DNA from: Thalassobacterium sedimentorum
GTDB taxonomy: Bacteria > Verrucomicrobiota > Verrucomicrobiia > Opitutales > Coraliomargaritaceae
Direction: 5' to 3'
Assembly (NCBI RefSeq): GCF_031127905.1
Contig: NZ_JARXIC010000005.1
Location: 1 to 64,000, forward strand
DNA: 64,000 nucleotides
Of this stretch, positions 9,853 through 19,648 are shown one piece after another (the stretch's first letter is position 1; each line of letters opens with the position of its first letter). Under the pieces are notes generated by a model. The model had not been told where the DNA came from and did no database searches. It was given only the letters and a program-made list of their open reading frames with translations. The position numbers were made by a program, and so were the translations under genes.

Positions 9853-9904
9853 TATAAGAAAATTTATTTTGAAGTCATGTGAAGATTTACAATCGCGGTC
9901 CCCG

Positions 9905-12900
9905 TCACGCCCCAGCCTCGGTGGTAAACGTTCGACGAACCCACTCAAAATACTGCCGATTCGAATAGCCCAAAGTGTCTGGCGAGATCGCAGTTTCACA
10001 CCATTCAACAAAAGCAAGGAAAGCCTGACGCTCGCGGACGGAAAGTTGCTGCACCTGCGCCAGAAGGCGCTCCTGAACACGTTGAGTAGGGTGATAGAGC
10101 GAGTCTGGCCCATACCTATAGCTGAAGTTAAAACCAAGTAGTAACTCACATTTCGCCCGCGTCAGTGGGTCTGATTCGCTCCAAACGGCTATAATCCGTC
10201 GGGCCATATGGTAACGCTCGCCATGCATCAATTCGGGTTTGCGCCCTTTCCCGAGCGCGCTCCCACCCTCCTGCGCCTGCGCATCCATGGTCGCCAAGCG
10301 CTGTAGAAACGGCCCCAATGAATGTAGCTCTGCAGCATAAATGCATTCTGCAAATCGCCCCCAAGCACCGGCATCCAGCTCAATATACTGCTGCCCCCAA
10401 TCAAGTAGCCACCTGCGTGCTGCGGACGACTCATTCACGACCGCGATATGAAGCATCAGAGCCAAGTAGCTACCAAAAGAGAACTCATTCCAACGTGCAT
10501 TGGCAGCTTCGATATAACGCTCCACGGGCACCGGCAGCTGGTTGCGCAGTAACAGAAACAACGCAGCATCATGGACAAGGTAGCGCTCTGGCCATGGATC
10601 GTGCGACGGATTCATTTCCGTTTGCAACAATTCCAATAGCACCTGATCGATCTCGACGCGCTCAATACTAAGCGGCTCATTTTTTGGAATCAATTTGCGC
10701 AAAGCCCCCAACCTCGCCTGAGCGTTGAGTGATTGCGCACGAATCGTGTCCAGCAGCGATTGGATCGTAAGCTCATCCATATTAGCTGCCGATTGATTCC
10801 CAACAAGTGAGGGCATTAACTTCAACTGCTGCAGCCGCGGTAGACCTTCGAGCAAAGCATTCGCTAGCTCGCGATCCTGATAGGCCAAGTATCGAATGAT
10901 ATTCTCTCGCCAGCTTATTTGCTCACGAAAAACCTGACTCAATGCCTGCCGCCATGCGAGGTCATTGACATGGCGTAAACGCGCCAAGGCCCACAAGGCG
11001 CCGGGCTCTCCTGCCTGCTGCGCCCACTCGGACAATGCTGCAACATCATCCGCGACTTCTAATTGCTGCATTGCAAAACTCAAAGGCTCACGCAACCAGC
11101 CCCACAAGTGATCGCGCATCGACTGCTCGACTGTAGCCATTTGCGCTTCCAGCTCACTTTTCCTTCTGAAACTGGCTAGATCGGACGCATCAGACAGCAC
11201 TTCCAGCGCCGCGTTCAAGCGATGCCATTCCAACTCAAAAGTGGCTGGATCAGGCAGTAAAGCGTCCATTGCCTGCAGCAGGGGTAAGAAACCAACGTCC
11301 CCCGAATCGCCCGCGGAGCGTACAATCGCTTGCGCTAACTGTGGAGACATACGCCCCGCCTGCAGATGCGAAATCAAATCCGGCAGGCTCGCGAGGACCT
11401 GCGACAAAGACACATCGCTCACACGCTCACTCAATAATACGCCTTCATTCGCTTGGTAGAGTTGATGCGCAAATCCTAGGTATTGCTCGGGGCCAAACTC
11501 ATCCCGCCAAGAACCAGAATAACTGCTCGCCCGCTCTGCCTTGATATCAATAAGAGTCGCGCCTGACGCTGTCAGCAAACGAAGCGATGGCGGAGCCGTC
11601 TCCAGATAGGTGGGAAAACAATTGGTCGTAAAACCAGAACCACCGGAATACCTCCCAGATTCACGAACCTTTAAGTCTGAGCGAATCTGCGCCAGCCACC
11701 AGAGCCCCTGCTGCAACCACTCCAGCCCTGCGGCATCCACCCGAGCGAGCCCCCACTTCCATTTAAATTCACCTGCGGGATACTTTTCTGGCAAAGGACG
11801 TGAATACTTAGCCGAAAAATATCGTCCATCGCCCTCCGCACCCAAGCTCAAAGCCTCCACACCTGGTCCCTGACGTGAACCGAAAACCACCCAATCGGCA
11901 GACTCCGCCTGCTTCAAATGGGTCGGATAGTAGAGCGTATATTGATCTTGATGCACAGAGCTCTGATTGTTCTCTACAAAAGTAAACATAGCAGCCCGCG
12001 GGTCTAATTCGCCCCATTCCTGCTTAAACTCAAAGCGGTGACTCGAGTCACTAGCGACTGCGATGGAACTCTGCGAAGCGGTCACGCCAAGATCGACCTC
12101 GCCTGTCGGTGGTGGCTTCACAACTGACCAGCCACACATAAACTGAAGCAAGTCTGCATCGCTCGCCCCCGCCAGTGAACGATGCCGATAAGGCTCACGC
12201 TCACGCCAATCATAAGGCACCGCTAACACATCTGCCTCTGGTATCTTTGGCGCATTGACCGCAGCAAGCGCTTCATATCGCAGACCACCCTCGGCTTTCA
12301 CCCGGTGCAGCTCATCCCAAAGCTTCACCTTTGGATCTAACAATAAATAGTGATCGTCATAACTCCCCTGCGGGCCGACATACTGCCCCTGCTCAGAGTT
12401 CCAGCGGTAAACCACTTTCACCTCCGGCTCTGCATCTTCATCTGCGATGGGTCCCAACACAATTTCGTCCAGCCCGTCATGATCCAGATCACGCACTGCC
12501 CAGCCCCAAGTTGGAACGAGTTCCGACTTAGAACTGTGCCAGTTAAACAATACATATAATAACCGCTCGGACTCTACATCCACCGCCTCCACGCGTAAAG
12601 CCTGGACCCGAATATCTGGTTCCCCCGCGCGCTTATCATACAGTCCGAAATTTGAACTATACACCCGTTCGTAGCGACCATCTTGATTCAAGTCCTTAAA
12701 AACATCGCCCTCCGTCATATTATCTCCATCAAAGGGTCGAATAAGTTCGCCCTGATCCGTTAAGAAAACAATGACACGCTCCTGCATTTTCCCCTCTGGC
12801 GGCAATGACAAATCAGGATTCTGCACCGCAGGCAGCCAATTTGAAAAACGCCCTTCAGACTTCACAAGAGCTTGCGGCTTATGCGCATTTTCCACAGGTG

Positions 12901-13258
12901 CAAAGCCGCTGCTGCGAATGGAACGATGCTTCGAAAAATAGCGACTATAGCTCGCATGGTCCCATCGGTAAGAAACCATATAAAGCGGCTCCCCCGCACG
13001 CTGGGGACATTCTGTGACGAGTATATTTTGATGATATAGCTCAAACGCCGCCATCGGCAAAGCCCGCCAATCATGGCGGGCGGGCTCTCTCTCCCGAGCA
13101 ATTTGCACCTCACGAAAAGCCTGAGAACGCGTCTCTGGCGCAATCAGCCGTTCTATGATATCCGCCCCGAAAGCAGGCACCTCGCGCGCAGCAGACAAAG
13201 TTCCCAACGATAACAACAGAGCAATAACCAGGGCGAACAAACAAGAGGGTAGAAACAT
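9905..13258 (-). CDS. Large secreted protein with calcium-binding-like repeats
   Basis: A 1117-residue protein with an N-terminal signal peptide (hydrophobic LFALVIALLLSLGTLSAA), so it is exported. I recognise no enzyme. Two segments resemble VCBS/FG-GAP or EF-hand calcium loops: DLNQDGRYERVY and DLDHDGLDEIVLGPI in the first third. The C-terminal half is rich in leucine and alanine helices with many tryptophans and may be a helical-repeat scaffold. It stands alone, flanked by cysC and a repeat cluster before fabI. The role may be structural or adhesive, which is a guess. Confidence 0.8.
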   Translation of the reverse strand: MFLPSCLFALVIALLLSLGTLSAAREVPAFGADIIERLIAPETRSQAFREVQIAREREPARHDWRALPMAAFELYHQNILVTECPQRAGEPLYMVSYRWDHASYSRYFSKHRSIRSSGFAPVENAHKPQALVKSEGRFSNWLPAVQNPDLSLPPEGKMQERVIVFLTDQGELIRPFDGDNMTEGDVFKDLNQDGRYERVYSSNFGLYDKRAGEPDIRVQALRVEAVDVESERLLYVLFNWHSSKSELVPTWGWAVRDLDHDGLDEIVLGPIADEDAEPEVKVVYRWNSEQGQYVGPQGSYDDHYLLLDPKVKLWDELHRVKAEGGLRYEALAAVNAPKIPEADVLAVPYDWREREPYRHRSLAGASDADLLQFMCGWSVVKPPPTGEVDLGVTASQSSIAVASDSSHRFEFKQEWGELDPRAAMFTFVENNQSSVHQDQYTLYYPTHLKQAESADWVVFGSRQGPGVEALSLGAEGDGRYFSAKYSRPLPEKYPAGEFKWKWGLARVDAAGLEWLQQGLWWLAQIRSDLKVRESGRYSGGSGFTTNCFPTYLETAPPSLRLLTASGATLIDIKAERASSYSGSWRDEFGPEQYLGFAHQLYQANEGVLLSERVSDVSLSQVLASLPDLISHLQAGRMSPQLAQAIVRSAGDSGDVGFLPLLQAMDALLPDPATFELEWHRLNAALEVLSDASDLASFRRKSELEAQMATVEQSMRDHLWGWLREPLSFAMQQLEVADDVAALSEWAQQAGEPGALWALARLRHVNDLAWRQALSQVFREQISWRENIIRYLAYQDRELANALLEGLPRLQQLKLMPSLVGNQSAANMDELTIQSLLDTIRAQSLNAQARLGALRKLIPKNEPLSIERVEIDQVLLELLQTEMNPSHDPWPERYLVHDAALFLLLRNQLPVPVERYIEAANARWNEFSFGSYLALMLHIAVVNESSAARRWLLDWGQQYIELDAGAWGRFAECIYAAELHSLGPFLQRLATMDAQAQEGGSALGKGRKPELMHGERYHMARRIIAVWSESDPLTRAKCELLLGFNFSYRYGPDSLYHPTQRVQERLLAQVQQLSVRERQAFLAFVEWCETAISPDTLGYSNRQYFEWVRRTFTTEAGA

Positions 13259-13344
13259 GCCAGTAACTTATTAAGATAACGCAACTACTCGAGGCATTTC
13301 TACAACAGAGTATCCATTTTCAGTTCACATCACGATCAGACAAT

Positions 13345-13531
13345 GTAGCGACGTGACGCCAGTCACGTCCAAGCGAACGCACCCGACCGCCCCTAGACGC
13401 CGCGCGCGCGGCATCGCTACGCGGGAAAGCCTGACTCTCTGCGCATTGAGTATCTAGACGCCGCGCGCGCGGCGTCGCTACACCAACTTTCCGTCACCAC
13501 GATTTCGTAGCGATGTGACGCCAGTCACGTC
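13345..13531. repeat. Cluster of four GTAGYGA hairpin repeats
   Basis: Copies lie at 13345-13369 and 13507-13531 in plus orientation and at 13394-13420 and 13455-13481 inverted. The plus copies have stems GTGAC/GTCAC around loop GCCA. The inverted ones have GC-rich cores (GCCGCGCGCGCGGC). The last copy reaches into the fabI stop codon. This fills the gene-free stretch 13259-13529 and may stabilise transcript ends. Confidence 0.75.
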
Positions 13532-14339
13532 ATTTCTTTTCCGGACGCATCGCTAGACTGACCACTTCTTTATCGAAGTAATTACGGTCCATGCCTGCAT
13601 TCACCACTAGGCCTTGCCCATTAATGCCACTGGAAGCGGGGCTCAGCAAAAAGACAGCGGTGTTCGCGACTTCTTGCGTGGTCAGGTTCTGCTTGCGAAA
13701 GGTCAATTTCTCAGCGTAGAGGTAGCTCTCCAAATAGCCCGGAATCCCAGCCGAAGCGCTGGTCTTGAGCGGGCCCGCGTTGACGGTGTTGAAGCGCACC
13801 CGCGTGTCAGCACCAAAGGACTTGGCCAAGTTATACGAAGAGGTTTCCAAGGCCGCTTTAATGGGAGCCATATAACCATAATTCTCAGCGGTCACATCGG
13901 TGGACGAAATGCCGATCGACACCACAGAAGCATCGTTGTCGAGGTGCGGCTTAAAGGCGCTAGCGACTTCCACCAAAGAGAACGCGGAGATCGCAGTGGC
14001 TTGCAGGAAATCCTTACGCACGGTATCGTGAAAGGGCTTAAAGCCCTCGGAGTAATTGGCAAATGCGATCGAGTGCACGATACCGTCAAGCGTGCCGTAG
14101 TCGGCCGCGACTTGTTCGGCTAACGCGGTGATCTGCTCGGGAAATTCCACATCGCAGATGTAGGCCTGCCGATCGCCGAGCAGCTTTTGCAAGCTCTCCA
14201 AGCGCGCTTCGGAACGCACACTGTGGATGACCTCAGCGCCCGCCTCTTCCAGCGATTTAGTGATCGCCCACGCGACGCTCTTACGATTGGCCACCCCCAT
14301 CACGAGGAAGCGTTTATTTTCTAGATTTAAGAAACTCAT
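13530..14339 (-). CDS. fabI: Enoyl-[acyl-carrier-protein] reductase (NADH)
   Basis: Reduces trans-2-enoyl-ACP in the last step of each fatty-acid elongation cycle, using NAD(P)H. The 269-residue SDR protein starts with the FabI-type cofactor region [12 protein letters not shown]. The catalytic Tyr...Lys pair is in [12 protein letters not shown], and [18 protein letters not shown] follows as in FabI. It begins one base after the fabZ stop, so the two are translationally linked. The stop codon lies inside a hairpin repeat. Confidence 0.94.
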   Translation of the reverse strand: MSFLNLENKRFLVMGVANRKSVAWAITKSLEEAGAEVIHSVRSEARLESLQKLLGDRQAYICDVEFPEQITALAEQVAADYGTLDGIVHSIAFANYSEGFKPFHDTVRKDFLQATAISAFSLVEVASAFKPHLDNDASVVSIGISSTDVTAENYGYMAPIKAALETSSYNLAKSFGADTRVRFNTVNAGPLKTSASAGIPGYLESYLYAEKLTFRKQNLTTQEVANTAVFLLSPASSGINGQGLVVNAGMDRNYFDKEVVSLAMRPEKK

Positions 14340-14340
14340 A

Positions 14341-14781
14341 CTATTTCCCCTCCCCCTCGACCATCGCCAATGCGAACTTAATGGTCATGGCTGGCTTGCC
14401 GCCCTTGAGCACTTTGGCCTTCATGAAAAAGAAGCGGCTGACAGTCTCGTCCATCGTCACTTCAATGGTGATTTCGTCACCGGGCTTCACCATTTGCTTG
14501 AACCGCGCATCGCTAATGCGCGAGAGCACAGGTGTGACATCATTGAGTGAGCGGCCCTCTTTTTCGATCTGCTTAGCAAGATAAATTGCGCCGGTCTGGA
14601 AGCAGGCCTCGCAGAGCAAGACACCGGGCATGATGGGATTGCCGGGATAATGCCCCTCAAACTGCGGCTCCTCCATGCGGATGGTGCGCTTACAGGTCGC
14701 GCCGTCTTCGCGAACTTCGACGATCTCGTCGATAAAGAGAAACGGTGGGCGGTGTGGAATTGTGCGTAAAATTTCGTCCAT
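14341..14781 (-). CDS. fabZ: 3-hydroxyacyl-ACP dehydratase, FabZ-like
   Basis: Dehydrates 3-hydroxyacyl-ACP in fatty-acid elongation. The family motif is clear: [17 protein letters not shown] contains the catalytic histidine, and the downstream glutamate lies in the ACEACFQ-like helix. I chose the ATG at 14781, giving a normal length of 146 residues starting [17 protein letters not shown] at 14817 would add 12 residues. It directly precedes fabI, the next enzyme in the cycle. A FabA-like or hotdog thioesterase is less likely given the motif. Confidence 0.9.
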   Translation of the reverse strand: MDEILRTIPHRPPFLFIDEIVEVREDGATCKRTIRMEEPQFEGHYPGNPIMPGVLLCEACFQTGAIYLAKQIEKEGRSLNDVTPVLSRISDARFKQMVKPGDEITIEVTMDETVSRFFFMKAKVLKGGKPAMTIKFALAMVEGEGK

Positions 14782-14884
14782 GACTTGCCAGTGAACGTTG
14801 AAATCCGCGAAATGCACGCCTTAAAGACTTCAAAAAAACGACCGCCAAGCAGCATCGCCCGAATCAGCTAATATTCCCCTCAAG

Positions 14885-16042
14885 TCAACGAACGATGCAA
14901 TTACGTTTCCGATAGTCCCGCGGTGTTTGATTTAAAATACGTCTGAAGACGCGCCCCATGCGATCTTCACTAGGAAACCCGCATTCAAGTGCGATCTCAT
15001 GCGCTCGTAAATCGGTTTTAACGAGAAGCGTTTGTGCCTTCTCCAGGCGCTTCAAAGTGATCTCTTCTGCAATGCTGCGCCCCAGCTCCTCTTGGAAGGC
15101 ATCATGTAGCCGACGGTAAGACAAAGGCACTGTCGCCGCGACAGTTTTCGCATTAATTGGGCCTGTATAATTTTGCCAAATGTAATGCAAGACGGAGGCA
15201 ACATGCACATGCTTCACTGCCAAAATGTCGGTGCTCAAGCGCGGCGTCACACGGACTGGTGCAATCACAATTTCCCGTTCTGTTACCGAATCGCCACGCA
15301 GCATACGATCCAGCAAAGCTGCAGCCTGATAGCCCTCTGCCTCTTGATTATTATCAACACTCGAAAGCGGCACAGGTGCAAAATCACAGCGAAGCGGATC
15401 GTCATCCACCCCAAGTACCGCGACTTGCTCTGGCACCGGAATATTCAAATTGCGGCATACATGTAAAATCTGAATCGAAATTTCATCATGCTCAGAAAAT
15501 ATAGCTAACGGACGTGGCAAGGTACTTACCTCTTGCCCTAACCAATCAAACAAATTCGAGACTTCAGGCTCCTGTGCCCCCCGCTCATCACCTGGCCATA
15601 TGATTAGATCACATTCAATGCCTGCCTCTGCTAAAGCCTGGGTAAAAGCTTGTTGGCGTGCATGGGCTGATGCAGCTGTTGAATATCGATAATATGCCGC
15701 ATGCCGAAAGCCACGACTAATAAAATGCTCCGCAGCCAACCGTCCAATCGCAGCATCATCACACCTCACAGTGGGCACTCCTGCGAGTTGAATATCACCA
15801 ATATTAACAACTGGCAGACCACAGCTAGCGACAAAATCATGCAGCTCCATATTATGATGCAGCAGAGATATTATACCATCAACCTCAACTGAGCGAGGAA
15901 TGCTCCCATCACGCGCCATACTGGTATCTAAAATCCAATTCGCACGTCGGGCATAATGCGCAATCCCGCGATGAATCGCGGGGGAATACCATCCTAAAGC
16001 CAGGAGGATACAAGGTCGGGGATCTCTCTGAGTACGTATCAT
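14885..16042 (-). CDS. LacI/AraC hybrid (XylR-like) transcription regulator
   Basis: A 385-residue regulator. Residues about 10-270 resemble a LacI-type sugar-binding domain (LGVDDDPLRCDFAPVPLSSV is typical). The C-terminal 100 residues are an AraC DNA-binding domain with two helix-turn-helix units, ending AHEIALECGFPSEDRMGRVFRR. This is the XylR layout common in Verrucomicrobia and Planctomycetes. It is divergent from the GH130 gene with two inverted repeats between them, so it probably controls that gene and itself in response to a sugar ligand. Confidence 0.92.
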   Translation of the reverse strand: MIRTQRDPRPCILLALGWYSPAIHRGIAHYARRANWILDTSMARDGSIPRSVEVDGIISLLHHNMELHDFVASCGLPVVNIGDIQLAGVPTVRCDDAAIGRLAAEHFISRGFRHAAYYRYSTAASAHARQQAFTQALAEAGIECDLIIWPGDERGAQEPEVSNLFDWLGQEVSTLPRPLAIFSEHDEISIQILHVCRNLNIPVPEQVAVLGVDDDPLRCDFAPVPLSSVDNNQEAEGYQAAALLDRMLRGDSVTEREIVIAPVRVTPRLSTDILAVKHVHVASVLHYIWQNYTGPINAKTVAATVPLSYRRLHDAFQEELGRSIAEEITLKRLEKAQTLLVKTDLRAHEIALECGFPSEDRMGRVFRRILNQTPRDYRKRNCIVR

Positions 16043-16134
16043 AGTCGAGCATCGCTACTTAAATTGATGCTGAATCAGAAATTCGATACAAAATGTCAAA
16101 AACTGCAACTTTCGACGAATTTAATTCATATTTT

Positions 16135-16154
16135 TCGACTTCAAAGGAAGTCGA
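16135..16154. promoter_or_regulatory. Perfect inverted repeat, operator candidate
   Basis: TCGACTTC-AAAG-GAAGTCGA lies between the divergent regulator (start 16042) and the GH130 gene (start 16237). Its place and symmetry fit an operator for the regulator. Confidence 0.5.
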
Positions 16155-16177
16155 GTCCACTCTAAATATCAATCTTT

Positions 16178-16204
16178 CGGAGTAATTCTGTCTGAAATAC
16201 TCCG
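16178..16204. promoter_or_regulatory. Second inverted repeat before the GH130 gene
   Basis: CGGAGTA and TACTCCG with a 13-base spacer, ending 32 bases before the GH130 start. It has no T-run, so an operator or leader hairpin is more likely than a terminator. Confidence 0.45.
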
Positions 16205-16236
16205 CTTTACAATCCCCCTCCTGCAATCGCCGTGCT

Positions 16237-17448
16237 ATGAAATTTAACGATCAACTAACCCAGCTGGTAAAACAGTATGAAGAACTCGTCACCCGCCCCA
16301 ACACAATCGATACCGATTTCCACAACGGCATCTACACACGCTATAAAAATTGCGTCCTGACCCGCGAGCACGCTCCGATATTCTGGCGTTACGACATCAA
16401 CCCAGAAACCAACCCACACTTGATTGAACGCCTCGGAGTCAATGCGGCCATGAACGCCGGCGCCATCTACCTAAATGGCAAATTCCATCTAATCGCTCGC
16501 ATGGAAGGCAATGATCGCAAAAGCTTTTTCGCGATCGCAGAGAGTGAGAACGGCCTCGATAATTTCCGGTTCAGAGAGCAACCACTGCTCATCCCCGAAT
16601 TACCCAACGATGGCACGAACCTCTACGATATGCGCCTCGTACAACACCAAGACGGTTGGATCTACGGCATATTCTGTGTCGAACGCCGACCGGACGGAGC
16701 TCCCGCCAACGATCTATCAATCGCAGAAGCACAATGCGGACTCATCCGCAGTAAGGATCTGGAAAGTTGGGAACGCTTGCCCGACTTCCAAAGCCCCTCA
16801 CCACAACAACGCAATGTAGTCCTCCATCCCGAGTTTGTTGGCGGCAAATATGCATGGTATACCCGCCCGCAAGATGGTTTCATCGACGCTGGCTCCGGAG
16901 GAGGCATTGGTTTTGCACTCTCAGACTCAAGCAATCCCGCAATTTGCGGCGAAGAAAAGATCATCAACCGACGCGTCTATCATACGATCAAAGAAGTTAA
17001 AAATGGCGCTGGAGCCGCTCCGATAAAAACTCCCAAAGGTTGGCTACACATCGCCCATGGCGTGCGCAACTGCGCCTCGGGTCTTCGTTATGTACTCTAT
17101 GCCTTTGTCACTGACCTAAACGATCCGACTAAGGTTATCGCTGAACCCGGAGGTTACTTGATCGCTCCCCTTGGCAAAGAACGCGTCGGGGATGTCTCCA
17201 ATGTGATTTTCAGCAATGGCCTCGCAGTTCGTGACCAAGAGGTATTCATCTACTACGCATCCTGCGACACTCGTATGCATGTCGCCACCAGCACGATCGA
17301 CACGCTGCTCGACTATGCATTCAACAATCCTACGGATGCATTGACCACAGGTGCCTGCACCCGTCAGCGAATCGATTTGATACAAAAAAATCTGGAATTT
17401 GCACACGCGCACAATCTGGATGTCGGACAAGAAAAGGTCACAAATTAA
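16237..17448 (+). CDS. GH130 mannosylglucose phosphorylase-like enzyme
   Basis: A cytoplasmic phosphorylase of 403 residues and glycoside hydrolase family 130. The sequence follows the 4-O-beta-D-mannosyl-D-glucose phosphorylase subgroup closely: [20 protein letters not shown], the general-acid motif NLYDMR with Asp131, [20 protein letters not shown] and [11 protein letters not shown]-like [11 protein letters not shown]. It has no signal peptide. The expected reaction is phosphorolysis of beta-mannosyl-glucose to mannose 1-phosphate and glucose. It sits divergent from an XylR-like regulator and ahead of secreted glycan-related genes. Confidence 0.9.
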   Translation: MKFNDQLTQLVKQYEELVTRPNTIDTDFHNGIYTRYKNCVLTREHAPIFWRYDINPETNPHLIERLGVNAAMNAGAIYLNGKFHLIARMEGNDRKSFFAIAESENGLDNFRFREQPLLIPELPNDGTNLYDMRLVQHQDGWIYGIFCVERRPDGAPANDLSIAEAQCGLIRSKDLESWERLPDFQSPSPQQRNVVLHPEFVGGKYAWYTRPQDGFIDAGSGGGIGFALSDSSNPAICGEEKIINRRVYHTIKEVKNGAGAAPIKTPKGWLHIAHGVRNCASGLRYVLYAFVTDLNDPTKVIAEPGGYLIAPLGKERVGDVSNVIFSNGLAVRDQEVFIYYASCDTRMHVATSTIDTLLDYAFNNPTDALTTGACTRQRIDLIQKNLEFAHAHNLDVGQEKVTN

Positions 17449-17585
17449 ATATTTATTCTAAAATTATATATTTATACAGCCATCTTAGGCATATACTATA
17501 TTTGAAAATCCTCTCAAAATACTCCCGAGACTCCACACTGAATGGTGATCTCATATAATAAACCCTAACAAAGAATAAACAACAT

Positions 17586-18365
17586 ATGATACATCCCCCT
17601 ATGCATCTCCCCTTATGCCTATTCACTTTACTGGGAGCCACAAGCCTCAGTGCTCAAGTGAATTTTAACAGTAGTTACTCGCAGGACTTCAATACATTGG
17701 CTGTCAATACTAGCTCAACAACCTCTGCAACATTCACCAATAACGAAACTTTAATCGGTTGGTATTCAAATAAAGCTGGCTCCGCACGTGCCAGCAGCGG
17801 CAGCTCATCGGAATGGGGAAATGGCATCTATTCCTGGGGCCTAGAAAACACTACAGAGCGAGCACTCGGTACCTACATCAACGAAGGCTTCGCCGCATCC
17901 CCAGCTTATCTAGGCGTGCAATTGCTCAACACCAGCGGCGAAACAATCAATTCAATTAGTCTGAGCTATACTATCGAGCAATGGAGGCGCAATACCAATG
18001 CCACGACATGGACGGCCGACTATTTAATTGCCTCGAATAGCAATGACATGATCAGTGCTAGCAGTGGCTACACAAATATACCCGCTGCCACTGTCACCGC
18101 AGAGTATACAGGAACTCCCGGCGGCGCGTCCTATTTAGGCACAGATGCCAATCAAGCCTTCACAATTACCTTGTCAGACCTAAACTGGGAAAACGGTGAA
18201 TATCTATGGATTCGCTGGACAAATGCACAAAGTGTAGATTCCTCCGGCCTGGCCATCGATGACCTTACGATCACGGCGATTCCGGAAGTCAATAGCACCA
18301 GTTTGCTCATAGGCTGCTTAGCCCTAACGAGCGCCACCCTGTTACATCGTCGCAATCAGGAATAA
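17586..18365 (+). CDS. Surface protein with variant PEP-CTERM tail (domain A)
   Basis: A 259-residue exported protein: signal peptide (LCLFTLLGATSLSAQ), then about 200 residues of a beta-rich domain, then IPEVNSTS, a hydrophobic helix and HRRNQE. The tail has the order of a PEP-CTERM sorting signal, but PEV replaces PEP. The domain (segments SQDFNTLA, IGWYSN, RALGTYIN, YLGVQLLNTSG, EQWRRNTNATTW, EYLWIRWTNAQ) recurs in the proteins at 21988 and 27411. I do not know its function; related domains appear in extracellular proteins of Verrucomicrobia. ATG at 17586 or 17601. Confidence 0.82.
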   Translation: MIHPPMHLPLCLFTLLGATSLSAQVNFNSSYSQDFNTLAVNTSSTTSATFTNNETLIGWYSNKAGSARASSGSSSEWGNGIYSWGLENTTERALGTYINEGFAASPAYLGVQLLNTSGETINSISLSYTIEQWRRNTNATTWTADYLIASNSNDMISASSGYTNIPAATVTAEYTGTPGGASYLGTDANQAFTITLSDLNWENGEYLWIRWTNAQSVDSSGLAIDDLTITAIPEVNSTSLLIGCLALTSATLLHRRNQE

Positions 18366-18439
18366 TTGAACCTCTAATACTAAACGATTTGCACGCACGT
18401 ATCCGCCCCCCAATGCAAATATTTACAAAGCAATTAAAC

Positions 18440-19642
18440 ATGGATCCTTTCCGACCTTGGTTAATACAACTTGGATTCGTCAACTTATTGACATGTTTGC
18501 TATTGAGTGGCTGTCAGAAACAAAAGACTACGACGGAGGAGTTGAGCACAGGGCAAATATACAAAGTTGGTCAAGGCAACTACTCGACCACCTTTGGCAT
18601 TTACGATACCAGTCCGGAAAGTCCGGACGGGTCTCGTATTGCCTATATTCGCTTCCTCCAAGAGCCCAAGCATGAGAGAGACGGGCACCCTGGCGAGTTA
18701 TGGCTGTGCGATTCGGATCTCACCAATCACCGTAAGGTGTGCGACGTGCCTATCGTTAGACCTCACAATGGAGCTCAGGTATTTTGGGTCGACGATCAAA
18801 CACTAGGCTTCCACACCGCGTGGAGCGACAATCCACGTGAACTGTTTGTAGTCGATGCTAGTTCTGGAGAAAATCGATTCGCCCCGATACCAGGCGTCAC
18901 TGACGTAGGTCACGATGCTCATGCGGGTAAAATACTCTTTGCCACGGATGTTCGAACCAAGGGCACTCCAATTGGAGTACCAGGAATGTATGAATTGGAT
19001 GCAGCGACGGGAGAGTACACACTGCTCATTTCTGTATCTGAGCTAAATAAGCTTAAACACGTACTCCCCGCAAGTGCTCTCAATGCAGAAGGGGCTTATC
19101 CAGAAAGCGAATGGAAATTCCTGCACTTGATGTATTCACCGAATGCAGAACGCATCGCATTTCGCTTGGATGTGGGCACGGAGCCTAGCCAAAGACTGCG
19201 ACTGAGTATGAAACCTGATGGCAGCGATGTGATCAATCTAGACCCCCTGCTACTGCATTTTCGCTGGTATGACGATCAGACATTTGCAGGACATGACCGC
19301 GACAAATCACGTTGGCTCTTGCCTGTCCGTTATAGCTATCAAAGCGAATTCTTAGGAACCATCGCCAATGTTCCGGGCAACCACTATGCAATGTCCCCCG
19401 ACCGGAAAGGATTTCTATCAGAAAGTAACTATAACTCAGATCCAGTTATTTTACGCTATTATCACGCTGATGATAATCTGCAAACCAGCCAAATCATTGC
19501 TGAATTTTCACCTTTGGATGTAATTTGGAAAAAGCGTTACCATGTGAATCCGGCCTTTTCACAAGATGGCAAACGTGCTTATTTCCACATGCCTACTGAA
19601 GACGGCTATAACGGCACCTACGTCGTCCAAATTAAACCATAA
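18440..19642 (+). CDS. Beta-propeller lipoprotein
   Basis: An exported lipoprotein; the lipobox LLSGC follows a hydrophobic signal segment when the ATG at 18440 is used (upstream in-frame starts at 18389 and 18413 put charged residues first). The mature 375 residues show repeated SPDGSRIAY-, SPNAERIAF- and SPDRKGFLS-like strands, as in TolB/PD40 propellers. Oligogalacturonate lyases (PL22) share this fold, and its neighbour DUF1961 accompanies pectin genes in Bacillus. I cannot see the PL22 metal-binding set with certainty, so the enzyme role stays open. Confidence 0.75.
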   Translation: MDPFRPWLIQLGFVNLLTCLLLSGCQKQKTTTEELSTGQIYKVGQGNYSTTFGIYDTSPESPDGSRIAYIRFLQEPKHERDGHPGELWLCDSDLTNHRKVCDVPIVRPHNGAQVFWVDDQTLGFHTAWSDNPRELFVVDASSGENRFAPIPGVTDVGHDAHAGKILFATDVRTKGTPIGVPGMYELDAATGEYTLLISVSELNKLKHVLPASALNAEGAYPESEWKFLHLMYSPNAERIAFRLDVGTEPSQRLRLSMKPDGSDVINLDPLLLHFRWYDDQTFAGHDRDKSRWLLPVRYSYQSEFLGTIANVPGNHYAMSPDRKGFLSESNYNSDPVILRYYHADDNLQTSQIIAEFSPLDVIWKKRYHVNPAFSQDGKRAYFHMPTEDGYNGTYVVQIKP

Positions 19643-19648
19643 TACATC

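Noticed and set aside
10318-13143. Many small ORFs on the opposite strand of the 1117-residue gene
   Set aside because: Overlapping frames with atypical composition and no homologues; shadows of the long gene.
18440-19642. Assignment of the propeller lipoprotein as PL22 oligogalacturonate lyase
   Set aside because: The fold is plausible, but the metal-binding histidines and glutamine cannot be placed by eye.
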